A stretch of DNA of 64,000 nucleotides from Paraburkholderia sp. LEh10 (GTDB lineage Bacteria; Pseudomonadota; Gammaproteobacteria; Burkholderiales; Burkholderiaceae): NCBI RefSeq assembly GCF_017814945.1, contig NZ_JAGIPX010000029.1, forward strand, positions 41,692-105,691, written 5' to 3'. A model generated the notes under the pieces. That model had not been told where the DNA came from. It ran no database searches and worked only from the letters and a program-made list of their open reading frames with translations. Below are positions 47,169-55,844 of the stretch, one piece after another (position 1 is the stretch's first letter; each line of letters opens with the position of its first letter). A program made the translations under genes and the position numbers.

Positions 47169-48653
47169 ATGGCAAAGAAATTTTCTTCTGATCGTTCCGC
47201 GAACCTGCCGCGCAGGCAATGGCTCAAATATGCGGGCGCCTCGGCCGCAGCCGGTACGATCGCACTGGCTGCGAGGCAATCGTCCGCAGAGGCTGTCACG
47301 CCGGCGCATGGCTCATCCGATGTGCTCGATGTCGTCATCGTGGGGGCGGGGCTCGCGGGACTGACCGCGGCACGAGACCTGCGGCAGGCGGGCTGCGGGT
47401 CTTTCCTGGTGCTGGAAGCCAGGAACCGTGTCGGGGGCCGGACGCTCAACTACAACATCGATGGCGGATACGTCTCCGAGGTGGGCGGGCAGTGGATAGG
47501 TCCCGGCCAGACGGCAGTCGCGGATCTCGCCCGCGAACTGGATGTCGGCACATTCCCCACCTACTACAAGGGAAAGACGGTCATCCTTGGCGGCAACGGC
47601 AGAGTCGAGATCGATCTGAGGGGTACATTCGGCACTGATGAAGCAGTCGGTGCAAGACTGAGCAAGCTATCGCGCGAGGTTCCCTCCGGTGCGCCCTGGA
47701 AATCCGCGAGAGCCGGCGAACTGGACAAGCTCTCGGTCGGTGACTGGCTGGCCGGTCAGAACATCAAGCCCGAAGATCGGATGGGCTGGAATACGAGCGT
47801 TTCCCTTTCTGGCGGATCGACGCCGGCGAAGATGGGATTGCTGCATTTTCTTTCGATGATCAACTCAGCGGACTGCGAGTACGAGCAGCTAGACAGCATC
47901 AGGCACAGCGCGCAGGAAACACGCTTCATCGGAGGATCGCAAATCCTCAGCAACAAGATGGCGGAGCAGCTCGGCGAGAAGGTGCGTCTGTCGTCTCCGG
48001 TGCGCCGGATCTCGGACTGGGATCGCGATGTCATCACGTTGCACACGGATCGCGAAAGAGTACGGGCCCGGAAGGTCATCATGGCCATCCATCCCGCTTT
48101 GTGTCATCAGGTGCAATTCGATCCGCCGCTGCCTGAAAAGCGCGCCGCGCTACAGCGCGCCTGGCCTGCTCATTCGCCGGCGCGCAAGACGGCCATGGTT
48201 TATCGCCGTCCGTTCTGGCGAGACAAGGGATTGAACGGCAGCATCTTTCAGGTCAATGGTCCCATCTTCTGGGCGTTTGACAACTCGCCTCCTGGCGGAG
48301 AAATCGGCGTCGTCAATGCATTCATCAGTACAGCGATGGTGCCTTCGGATCGGGATGCGGCAAAGCGCATGCAGATGGAACTCTATGCGCAGGCATTGGG
48401 CGAGGAGGCCTTGTCGCCAGTGGCCTATCACGATCAGGACTGGGGGCGGGACGACCCCTGGACGATCACCTGCATCTCTGCGATACCGCCGGGCTTCTGG
48501 AGCAAGCATGGCGAGGCGCTGCGGCCGCCATGCGGCAACCTGATCTGGTCGGGAACGGAGACTGCCGATATCTGGGCCGGCTACATGGACGGCGCCGTGC
48601 GCTCTGGGCGTCTCGGCGCCCTGCAGGCGCTGAACGCGCTTCGTCGAGCTTAG
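47169..48653 (+). CDS. Tat-type flavin monoamine oxidase/dehydrogenase 2
   Basis: A 494-residue paralogue of the enzyme at 37129. The N-terminus NLPRRQWLKYAGASAAAGTIALAA is a Tat-like signal (RRQWLK). The FAD motif is at ~59-64 (VIVGAGLAGLTAARDLRQAG), then EARNRVGGRTLN and GGQWIGPGQTAVADLARELD; it ends LIWSGTETADIWAGYMDGAVRSG. The two copies are alike over the whole length but differ in the middle substrate-facing part (for example KLTLGGAPAQLGLLHYL versus SVSLSGGSTPAKMGLLHFL), suggesting different substrates or successive steps. It is followed 10 nt later by its own dihaem cytochrome c. Confidence 0.88.
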   Translation: MAKKFSSDRSANLPRRQWLKYAGASAAAGTIALAARQSSAEAVTPAHGSSDVLDVVIVGAGLAGLTAARDLRQAGCGSFLVLEARNRVGGRTLNYNIDGGYVSEVGGQWIGPGQTAVADLARELDVGTFPTYYKGKTVILGGNGRVEIDLRGTFGTDEAVGARLSKLSREVPSGAPWKSARAGELDKLSVGDWLAGQNIKPEDRMGWNTSVSLSGGSTPAKMGLLHFLSMINSADCEYEQLDSIRHSAQETRFIGGSQILSNKMAEQLGEKVRLSSPVRRISDWDRDVITLHTDRERVRARKVIMAIHPALCHQVQFDPPLPEKRAALQRAWPAHSPARKTAMVYRRPFWRDKGLNGSIFQVNGPIFWAFDNSPPGGEIGVVNAFISTAMVPSDRDAAKRMQMELYAQALGEEALSPVAYHDQDWGRDDPWTITCISAIPPGFWSKHGEALRPPCGNLIWSGTETADIWAGYMDGAVRSGRLGALQALNALRRA

Positions 48654-48663
48654 GAGACCTCTA

Positions 48664-49320
48664 ATGAAGAAATATGCATTGCTCGGCGCTCTCGCGTTGA
48701 TCGTCCTCCTGCTTGTTGTGTTCGGATCGGATTTACTCGGTCTCTATCGACTTCAAAACTATGTGACGACGTCAGCAGAGGCATATCAGGCGGACGGAGG
48801 CGCGTGGCCGCACGTGACCGACGCGTGCGTGGTGTGTCATGGAGTGAAGGGCAATTCACAACATCAAGGCTATCCGAGCCTGGCGGGCCAGCCGGCGCCA
48901 TACCTGGAGACTCAGTTGCACAGCTTTGCAAACGGGACCCGGCGCAATCCGAACATGGAGCCGCTGGCGATGACGATGAGCGACACGCAGATTAAATTTT
49001 TCGCAGATTACTTTTCCAGGGTGACGCCCATCACGAATCGTTACTTCAAGGCGGACCCTCAACTGAGTGAGCGAGGCCGGCAATTGGTATCCGCGGGCAA
49101 TTGCGCGGCATGCCACGGTGCGCGACTCATGGGACATGATCAGTTTCCGCGTCTCGCCGGCCAAGGTTACGACTATCTCATGGCACAGTTTCGCGCGTTC
49201 GCATCGGACGCGCGGACCGAGCCGACAGGAATGATGAAGAGCATTTCGACACGCACTTCTCCCGCGGATCTCAAGGCTATTGCCAACTATCTGGCGAGCC
49301 TGGAACCTGCCAACAATTGA
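48664..49320 (+). CDS. Membrane-anchored dihaem c-type cytochrome 2
   Basis: A 218-residue paralogue of the cytochrome at 38629. The N-terminal anchor YALLGALALIVLLLVVFGSD is followed by haem motifs C55-VV-C58-H59 and C147-AA-C150-H151, with methionines in NPNMEPLAMTM and TGMMKSI as possible axial ligands. It is coupled to the second amine oxidase gene (10-nt gap, AGGAGA before ATG). It is the likely electron acceptor for that enzyme. Confidence 0.9.
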   Translation: MKKYALLGALALIVLLLVVFGSDLLGLYRLQNYVTTSAEAYQADGGAWPHVTDACVVCHGVKGNSQHQGYPSLAGQPAPYLETQLHSFANGTRRNPNMEPLAMTMSDTQIKFFADYFSRVTPITNRYFKADPQLSERGRQLVSAGNCAACHGARLMGHDQFPRLAGQGYDYLMAQFRAFASDARTEPTGMMKSISTRTSPADLKAIANYLASLEPANN

Positions 49321-49354
49321 TCAACTCTGCGCATCCGGTTTTGGGAATTCAATC

Positions 49355-50002
49355 ATGGATCAAAGATCTCTCGTTCTGGTCATTTCCAGCGTCCTGCTAG
49401 CGCTCAGTTCTTTCACCTACGGCTGGAAGTTCGTGAAGAAGCGCAACTACCTTCTCGGTCTGGAACTATGGGTCGTCGGTGTATCCGCAACGAATGCGGT
49501 CGGCTTCTTTGCGACGGGCTCGCCAGTGTCGTATGAGATATCGCATTTCTTCGACGCTTTCTCACGCGGATTCGGCATGCCGGTCATTGCCGTCGCTGGC
49601 CTGATGGCGATAACACACGGCTACAAGCCATCGATTCGTCAAGACGTGCTGGTCTTCGCGGCCTGCTTTGCTGGGACATTCGTTCTGGTGGGCGCGGATT
49701 TCATAGCGGGATTTCTTCCCTACTACTATCTGACCATGTGGATCCTGCTTTCGATCTATCTCCTCTACTTCATCGCGAGACTGATAAGCACCGGAGCGAT
49801 GTTCCACGCGATGACCGTGACCGTAGCGCTGGTCACTTCGCTCGGCATCGCGGGAATCTACGACTTCTACAAGATCCCAGGAGAAGAGACGAACGTCGTG
49901 TTCAACTTTTATACGCTAGCTCTGTGCTCGTGGGCGTACTTCATGGCGGCGATGTATTACGGCTATTGTGCGCTGGAGCGCGCGCAAGACGGCGCGCGTT
50001 AG
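49355..50002 (+). CDS. Multi-pass inner-membrane protein of unknown function
   Basis: A 215-residue hydrophobic protein with about seven predicted membrane segments (for example LVLVISSVLLALSSFTYGW, QDVLVFAACFAGTFVLVGADF, LTMWILLSIYLLYFIARL, MTVTVALVTSLGIAGIYDF). No signal peptide or haem motif is present; a few histidines are scattered (SHFFDAFSRGFG, ITHGY, FHAMT). It follows cytochrome c 2 by 34 nt and closes unit C. No equivalent follows the first oxidase/cytochrome pair. A role as membrane electron acceptor or transporter is a guess; I do not recognise the family. Confidence 0.6.
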   Translation: MDQRSLVLVISSVLLALSSFTYGWKFVKKRNYLLGLELWVVGVSATNAVGFFATGSPVSYEISHFFDAFSRGFGMPVIAVAGLMAITHGYKPSIRQDVLVFAACFAGTFVLVGADFIAGFLPYYYLTMWILLSIYLLYFIARLISTGAMFHAMTVTVALVTSLGIAGIYDFYKIPGEETNVVFNFYTLALCSWAYFMAAMYYGYCALERAQDGAR

Positions 50003-50028
50003 CGCGACCCACCCCCGACGGACGATAA

Positions 50029-50770
50029 GTGAAGAAGATGACTCATTTGAGAATCGGTATTCCGAAGGAGCAGAGGAGCGGTGAGCAACGCGTCGCTGCC
50101 ACGCCTGAAACGGTCAAAAGCTCGTCGGGCATGATCGCGTTCGGCAAGCTGTCGGGAAAGTACAAGTTCCGGCTGTTCCAGGGCGCGCCTCTCGTCTATG
50201 CGGGCCAGCATCTGATCAACCTGCTGCTCGCGCTTGCGATGATCAGCTTTGGCGTGATTTTCTTCCTCATGCAATCTTGGCTGCCGTTCATCACCATGAC
50301 GTTGATCGCATTCTGCCTCGGCGTGCTGATCATCATTCCGATCGGCAGCTCGGACATGCCTGTCGTCGTGTCGATGCTGAACTCGTACTCGGGCTGGGCG
50401 ATGGCGGGAATCGGCTTCTCGCTGAACAACGCGATGCTGATCATTGCCGGTTCGCTGGTGGGTTCGTCGGGTGCGATTCTGTCGTACATCATGTGCAAGG
50501 CGATGAACCGGTCGTTCGACAACGTGATTCTCGGCGGGTTTGGTGGCGAGGCGGGCGGTGCGACTGCGGGTGCGACGGAGCAAAGGCCGGTGAAGTCCGG
50601 TTCCGCCGATGACGCTGCGTTCATGCCCGGTAATGCGGAAAGCGTGGTGATCGTGCCGGGCCGGGGTATGGCCTTGCGGTGGCACGTGCGCGGCATGCAT
50701 TGAAGGAGTTGACCGACAAGCTGATCGAGAAAGGCGTCAATGTGCGGTACGCAATTCAACAGCGCGCCGC
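50029..50770 (+). pseudogene. Chimeric PntA-PntB transhydrogenase remnant
   Basis: The first ~30 codons (LRIGIPKEQRSGEQRVAATPETVK) are the start of PntA, the NAD(P) transhydrogenase alpha subunit. From about 50126 the same frame continues with the middle of PntB: MIAFGKLSGKYKFRLFQGAP, MPVVVSMLNSYSGWAMAGIG, IIAGSLVGSSGAILSYIMCK, RPVKSGSADDAAFM. Near 50660 a frameshift moves PntB (YGLAVAR, HALKELTDKLIEKGVNVRYAI) to another frame, and then homology stops. More than a kilobase (most of pntA and the front of pntB) is deleted precisely in frame. Not functional. Confidence 0.85.
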
Positions 50771-50794
50771 ACATTCCAACGAGATCTTCCGCCA

Positions 50795-51433
50795 GTGAAA
50801 CTGAAGCGCCTGACCAGAGAGCAAAGAAAGGAGCAGACGCGCGAACGTCTGCTGAATGCAGCGCGCGATATCTTTTCGACGAAGGGTTTCATTGCAGCGA
50901 GCGTCGAAGATATCGCGGCCACAGCCGGATATACGCGCGGCGCGTTCTATTCGAACTTCGAAGGCAAAACGGATCTGCTGCTCGAATTGCTTCAGCGCGA
51001 TCACGACAAGGTCGAAGCTGACGCACAGTGGATCTTCGATCGGTGCACCACTCGCGAAGACATGATGGCGGCATCCCTCGACTGCTTTCGACTGTTGAAC
51101 GACCAGCCCGAGTCGTATCTCTTGTGGATCGAAGCGAAACTGCACTCGGCCCGAGACGACCGGTTCCGCGCGAAGTTCTGCTCACTGTTTCGAAAGCAGC
51201 AGGAGCATATGGCGGGCTGCATCTCGACGATCGCAGAATGCACCGGAGCGCAGTTGCCGCTTCCGGCGGAGATGCTAGCGCTTGGCCTGGTGGCGTTGCG
51301 CGAAGGAATGCAGTCGCGGCGCGCCGCTGACTCGTGCAACCTGCCTGACGAGCGGTTCGACGTGGTGCTGACCCGGTTCCTTGCTTTTATTTTGTCAGGC
51401 TCGGGCGCTCGCCCGACAGACGGCGCCTCCTGA
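50795..51433 (+). CDS. TetR/AcrR-family regulator
   Basis: A 212-residue TetR protein. HTH: FSTKGFIAASVEDIAATAGYTRGAFYSNFEGKTDLLLELL. The C-domain (MAGCISTIAECTGAQLPLPAEMLALGLVALREGMQ) is of the ligand-sensing type. It starts with GTG 50795 directly at the end of the PntB remnant. Its original target gene is probably lost, or lies in the minus-strand set at 51.8-54.2 kb. Confidence 0.85.
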   Translation: MKLKRLTREQRKEQTRERLLNAARDIFSTKGFIAASVEDIAATAGYTRGAFYSNFEGKTDLLLELLQRDHDKVEADAQWIFDRCTTREDMMAASLDCFRLLNDQPESYLLWIEAKLHSARDDRFRAKFCSLFRKQQEHMAGCISTIAECTGAQLPLPAEMLALGLVALREGMQSRRAADSCNLPDERFDVVLTRFLAFILSGSGARPTDGAS

Positions 51434-51829
51434 ATTCGATGTCGGGTTGGCCGTAGGATCGTGAGTGTGAGCCGCCCTTCCGGCCTGCGCATCAGCCCGC
51501 CATTTGCTTGTGAAATTCACCGGCTCCAACCGGTTGGTCCGGCTGACGGTAAGTATGAGGAGGCCATCGCACGATCGGATATGACCGGTGCTGGCTAAAC
51601 AAGCGGCCATTGCGGCGACAGCACGACCATTGTCTCTTATGGGGCGAGCAGGGTCAGCCGCGTGGCGCAAAGATCGGCCAAAAGTAGCCGCTCAAGATTC
51701 GCCCGCGAATGACCGCTTCGTCTCATTGAGCAGACCTTAGCGCGATACAGCGGTTGCGACGGAGCGATAGACGTATGGACCGTCAGGCCGGACGTCACGT
51801 GCACCTCCCGCCGACATCTGTGTCAACCC
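51434..51829. other. Intergenic stretch without a recognisable gene
   Basis: About 0.4 kb between convergent genes; no coding frame, RNA gene or clear terminator was recognised. Confidence 0.4.
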
Positions 51830-52144
51830 TTACGCGTTGGCGCCACCGTCGACGGTGAGCGTGGTGCCCGTGACATAACCGGCATTGGCGCTCGCGAGGA
51901 ACACGACTTCGACCGTCTTCTGTACGGATGCCTGCACGGCCGATGCGTTTGCGCTATCCGCCTGGATTGCGACGCCGCGCCGGCCTTCCGCTTCGATCGC
52001 CTTGACGACGCTCGCGGCCTCTTCCGCCGATTTTTCATAGGTGATTGCCACATCTGCGCCGGCAGCCGCCAATGCCTTTGCGATTGCAGCGCCAATTCCG
52101 CGACTTGCGCCGGTGACGAGCGCGCGCTTGCCTTTGAGGTTCAT
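51830..52144 (-). pseudogene. Short-chain dehydrogenase/reductase with middle deleted
   Basis: A 104-residue ORF: the N-terminal part (MNLKGKRALVTGASRGIGAA, AGADVAITYEKSAEEAASVV) is the SDR cofactor-binding Rossmann start. At about residue 77 it jumps (KTVEVVFLASANAG) to the C-terminal SDR end YVTGTTLTVDGGANA. A normal SDR is ~250 residues; ~140 residues, including the NNAG segment and the Ser-Tyr-Lys catalytic site, are missing in frame. The product could at most bind NAD(P). It is the last gene of the minus-strand set starting with the MFS gene. Confidence 0.82.
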
Positions 52145-52223
52145 GAAACTCTCCTTGTGTGTTCAGTAGTGAAAGAAGTCCGAGCGGACGTCGACGATCG
52201 AATCTTCGCGATACGTCTTTCAC

Positions 52224-53036
52224 TCATCGCTTGATCAGTCCGGCGAAAAGGTTCTGGATTTCGGAGTACGGCAAGGGATTGCTAGCGAGCGTTTCGGAAC
52301 GGCCGTCGTTCAGAAAGTCCTGCGCGAGGGCCTTCGCCTTGCCGAGCACGACCTGCGAGATGCCGCTGCCCGCGCTCAGCCGGCGCACGCCGAGCTTGCC
52401 GAGCGTCGCTGCATCGGCGAGTCCTGGCACGGCCATGACGTTAAGAGGCAGACGCGTTGCGCCCGCAATCGTTTCGATATCGGGTGACTGCACGAGGGCC
52501 GGCAGGAAAAGCCCATCCGCACCGGCCGATGCATATAGATTGCCGCGAGCAACCGACTCTTCGGCTTGCTCGGATTTCTCAGCGAGGCCCGCAAGAAAGA
52601 CGTCGGAGCGTGCGTTGACGTAGAGATCCGAACCCGACTTCACGAGGGCATTCTTGATCGCTTCGATCTTCTGCGCGAGAAGCGATGCCGGGTCCGGGCC
52701 GTCTTCGATATTGATGCCGGCAATGCCGAGATCCATAAGCCGCATCACATGGTCAGCAACGGTCTTTGGATCGTCGGAATAGCCATGCTCGATATCGACC
52801 GACAAGGGCACGTTCAGTACGCGGACGATACGGCGAACAGAAGCCACGACCTCATCGAAAGGGAGCACGCGGCCGTCCGGATAGCCTAACGCCCACGCGA
52901 AACCTGCGCTCGTCGTGGCGATTGCGGATGCACCCAATGCCTCGACGAGACGTGCACTGCCGGCGTCCCAGACATTCGGCAAGCGCAGCGGGATCGAATT
53001 GTCGTGCAACTGACGGAATGGTTTTGCGTTAGACAT
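52224..53036 (-). CDS. PEP mutase/isocitrate lyase-family protein
   Basis: A 270-residue TIM-barrel protein of the PEPM/ICL superfamily. LRLPNVWDAGSARLVEALGASAIATTSAGFAW and VDIEHGYSD, then GINIEDGPD, VNARSDVFLA are typical, with metal-binding Asp/Glu residues in the DIEHG and NIEDG motifs. The isocitrate-lyase KKCGH signature is absent, so oxaloacetate decarboxylase, 2-methylisocitrate lyase-like or C-C lyase activity is possible. ATG 53036 has AAGGAAAA upstream. It is encoded between the SDR remnant and the MFS remnant on the same strand. Confidence 0.85.
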   Translation of the reverse strand: MSNAKPFRQLHDNSIPLRLPNVWDAGSARLVEALGASAIATTSAGFAWALGYPDGRVLPFDEVVASVRRIVRVLNVPLSVDIEHGYSDDPKTVADHVMRLMDLGIAGINIEDGPDPASLLAQKIEAIKNALVKSGSDLYVNARSDVFLAGLAEKSEQAEESVARGNLYASAGADGLFLPALVQSPDIETIAGATRLPLNVMAVPGLADAATLGKLGVRRLSAGSGISQVVLGKAKALAQDFLNDGRSETLASNPLPYSEIQNLFAGLIKR

Positions 53037-53064
53037 GGTTGTTTTCCTTTTAAAGGATTGAAGC

Positions 53065-54238
53065 TCAAGCCGCTACGGCGCCTTTTGCTGTCTTCGCAAA
53101 CGATGCGATGCAGCGCGTCGCGAGCCCGGAGACGAGGATCGCGATAACGACGGGAATGGCGGAGAGGTAGCCCAGGTTATGGCTGCCGATAACAGGTATC
53201 ACCGCCGCGCCGAGCGCACCGGCAATTGACACACCCACATAGGTCGCTGACGTGTTGAGACCGACCAGCACAGCCGTCATCGGCGGATTCAGGCTCGCGA
53301 GACGGAACTGTTGCGGCACCAGCACGCCCCACGCGGAGGCTCCCCAGATCGTCACCGCGATTGCTGCACTCCAGAGGTGTGCGCCGGTGATCGGCATCGT
53401 GAGGATGACGATCGCGACGATGGTGAGCTTGATCAGAACGACCTTGTGTGAACCGATCTTGTCGAGGATTCGTCCCGTCAGCAGATTCGAAAAGGTGCCT
53501 GCCAGTCCCCACAGGACAAGCAATCCGCCCAGCACGGGGGCGCTGTGGCCGATTGCACGGTCGAACACGACGGAGAAGTAGCTGAAGATAATGAAGGTGC
53601 CGATCTGCGCAAGCACCGTCGTCGTCAGCGTGAGTCCGACGCGGGAATCGGTGAGGGGAGACAGGCGTTCGCGCAGCGAATGGGGGGCGGCAACGGCACG
53701 TCAGGCATGAACGCGAGAATGCCCGCGAACGCGGCGGCACCGAGCGCGGCAACGAGAACCAGCGTCCAGTGCCAGCTTGCGAGTCCGCCAATCATGGCAC
53801 CGATGGGCGAACCCAGCGCGGTAGCCGTCGTCAATCCCGCCACGATGATGGACAGCGCGTAGCCGCGACGCTCCGGCGGCACCAGTGACGCACCCGTACC
53901 GCTGGCAGTCGGCGAGAACATGCTGCGCCAAGACCCGCGAAAGCGCGCGTGGCCAATGCGATGCCGAGATTCGGTGCCGCGCTGGTGCCGAGATTGGCGA
54001 TCACAAACAGGCCGATGCCGCTCAGTAGCAGACGCTTGCGAGGCACGTTCGCAGCGATCGCTGCGATGGTCGGGCCAAGTAATGCATAGCTCAGCGCATA
54101 GACGCTGATCAGCTGACCCGCAGCGCCGATGCTGACGCCAAACGAGTGTGCGATTTCAGGCAGGATGCCCGCGAAGACAAAGCTATCGGTGCCTAGCGCA
54201 AACATGCCGAGTGACAGTGTTAGAAGGCGGCGATCCAT
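53065..54238 (-). pseudogene. MFS transporter (arabinose-efflux-like), two frameshifts
   Basis: Three successive minus-strand frames together make one 12-TM MFS protein: MDRRLLTLSLGMFALGTDSF to ~54238-53935, MFSPTASGTGASLVPPERRG to ~53690, and then LAQIGTFIIFSYFSVVFDRA to 53065. One base is lost near 53930 (GGCGCAGC|ATG) and another in a run of six G at 53682-53687. The pieces match the drug/sugar efflux DHA1-like MFS group. A repeated 17-bp motif lies upstream (54268). The homopolymer context allows sequencing error, so the gene may be intact in reality. Confidence 0.8.
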
Positions 54239-54267
54239 GTCGACTTCTCCAAAAAGGTTGCAAATTG

Positions 54268-54284
54268 AGTCGCGTGACGAAACT
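54268..54284. promoter_or_regulatory. HxlR-type operator candidate 1 (MFS promoter)
   Basis: AGTCGCGTGACGAAACT lies 30 nt upstream of the MFS start codon (minus strand). It matches the palindromic motifs at 60431 and 60513 beside the RND/HxlR genes. About 65 bp next to it is also shared with 60448-60512. Confidence 0.5.
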
Positions 54285-54351
54285 ATAGGGAAGCCGACTG
54301 CATCGCACTACGGGCCTAAAGCAGGAAGCTGTTCCCCACAAACCGGTTAAG
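54268..54351. repeat. ~84-bp imperfect direct repeat, left copy
   Basis: This stretch and 60431-60515 share GTGACG(A/C)AACTATAGG and GGAAGCTGTTCCCCACAA(A/T)CCGGTTAAGT in the same order and spacing, about three-quarters identical. The two copies sit at the two ends of the RND efflux operon. Confidence 0.7.
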
Positions 54352-54364
54352 TCATGCACCGGAG

Positions 54365-55843
54365 TCACTTCGTTTGCGCGAGTTGCTGATGCGGGGCATC
54401 CCATCCGCCGCCGAGCGAACGGAACGTTCTCACTGCGGCGCGAGCGGCGTCTGCCTTCGTTGCATCGAGATCGTCGCGCGCATCGAGCAGTTGCCGGTCA
54501 GCGTCGAGCACATCGGTGAGCGTGATCGAACCCGCGCGATATGCTTTCTCCGAAAGATCACGCGCCTTCGTCAATGCGGCGACTTCCTGTTGAATTTCCT
54601 GCGCACGGATCTCCGTTTGCGACAGCGTCATCAACGCGTCTTCGACGTCTTCGGTTGCCTTGAGGGCAGCTTCCCGATACTGCGCCAATGCCTCCGCGTA
54701 AGCGCCGCGCGCACTCTTGACCTCGGCGTCCACCTTGCCGAAATCGAACAGACGCCACTGCAGCGCACCCGTGCCGATTGGCTGGAACGACTTCGCGCTC
54801 AGGAAGTGGCTGGCCGAGATGCTGTCGAATCCGAGTGCGCCAGAGAGCGAAATCTTCGGGTAGTAATCGGCGATTGCCACGCCGATTGCTTCGTTGGAGG
54901 CTGCCAGGTGGCGTTCGGCAGCAATGATGTCCGGGCGTCGCCGCAGCACGTCGACGGGCTGATCCGCGCTGCCGATGGCGGGCACGTCCGGAATTACACC
55001 CGCGTTCGTGCCGAGTTCTGCCGCATAGGTCCCCGGCTGGTGGCCCATCAGCACATCGAGCCGGTTCAATTGCGCTTCGAGCGACACGCGCAAGCGTGGA
55101 ACGGTGGCACGTGCCTGACGCAACAGGGCTTCAGCCTGCGCGACCTCGCGTTCGTCCGATGCACCGGCCTGTTTGCGCGCTTTCACGAGTTCCAGCAGAC
55201 GCGCGTCGGTATCGACCTGATCCTGGGTGACGGCCAGTTGCGCCTGCAGCCCTCTGATTTGCAGATAGGCATCGGCGGCGTCGGCAGCAACCGTCACGCG
55301 CGTGCCGAGTTGAGCGGCCTCGGCGGCCTGCTCTTCGTCGGTGGCCGCCGCGTGTGCGCGCCGCAGGCCGCCCGCCAGATCGATTTCCCAGCTTGCCGTT
55401 GCACCGGCGACGTACTCCTTCTGGTCACGGCTGTAGTTGGGAAACGCGCTCGCAATCGTGCCAAGAGGACTCTGCGTGCTCTGGTGTACTGCCGTGTACG
55501 CCGCATTGGCATCGACGGTCGGGAGCAGGCGGGCGCCTGCCGCCTGGGCCGCGGCGCGCGATTGCGCCACGCGTGCGATCGCAGCCTGGAGGCTCAGGTT
55601 TTGATCCAGCGCCCGTTGCACCACCTTGACCAGCTCGGGATCGTTGAAGCCCGTCCACCAGCTATCAAGGTTCGGGGCGGGCAATGTCGTTTGCCGGTCG
55701 GCCACGACCTTCGCGTTGTGAAACGGCGCCATCTCGGTGTGAGGCGCGACGTAGTCGGGCCCGACGGCACAGCCCGCAAGCATTGCGCTGACGATCAGAC
55801 TGCCGATGAGAGCTTTCGAAGTTCTGGATACGAAGCCGTTCAT
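54365..55843 (-). CDS. NodT-family outer-membrane efflux lipoprotein
   Basis: A 492-residue TolC/OprM-type outer-membrane factor. The signal peptide ends in the lipobox LAGC with C25, so it is lipid-anchored. The duplicated OEP domain is visible (ATASWEIDLAGGLRRAHAAA; RRRPDIIAAERHLAASNEAIGVAIADYYPKISL; YAEALAQYREAALKATEDVEDAL). It forms the outer-membrane exit duct. The gene ends the RND operon and starts 1 nt after the pump gene stop. Confidence 0.93.
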   Translation of the reverse strand: MNGFVSRTSKALIGSLIVSAMLAGCAVGPDYVAPHTEMAPFHNAKVVADRQTTLPAPNLDSWWTGFNDPELVKVVQRALDQNLSLQAAIARVAQSRAAAQAAGARLLPTVDANAAYTAVHQSTQSPLGTIASAFPNYSRDQKEYVAGATASWEIDLAGGLRRAHAAATDEEQAAEAAQLGTRVTVAADAADAYLQIRGLQAQLAVTQDQVDTDARLLELVKARKQAGASDEREVAQAEALLRQARATVPRLRVSLEAQLNRLDVLMGHQPGTYAAELGTNAGVIPDVPAIGSADQPVDVLRRRPDIIAAERHLAASNEAIGVAIADYYPKISLSGALGFDSISASHFLSAKSFQPIGTGALQWRLFDFGKVDAEVKSARGAYAEALAQYREAALKATEDVEDALMTLSQTEIRAQEIQQEVAALTKARDLSEKAYRAGSITLTDVLDADRQLLDARDDLDATKADAARAAVRTFRSLGGGWDAPHQQLAQTK

Positions 55844-55844
55844 T

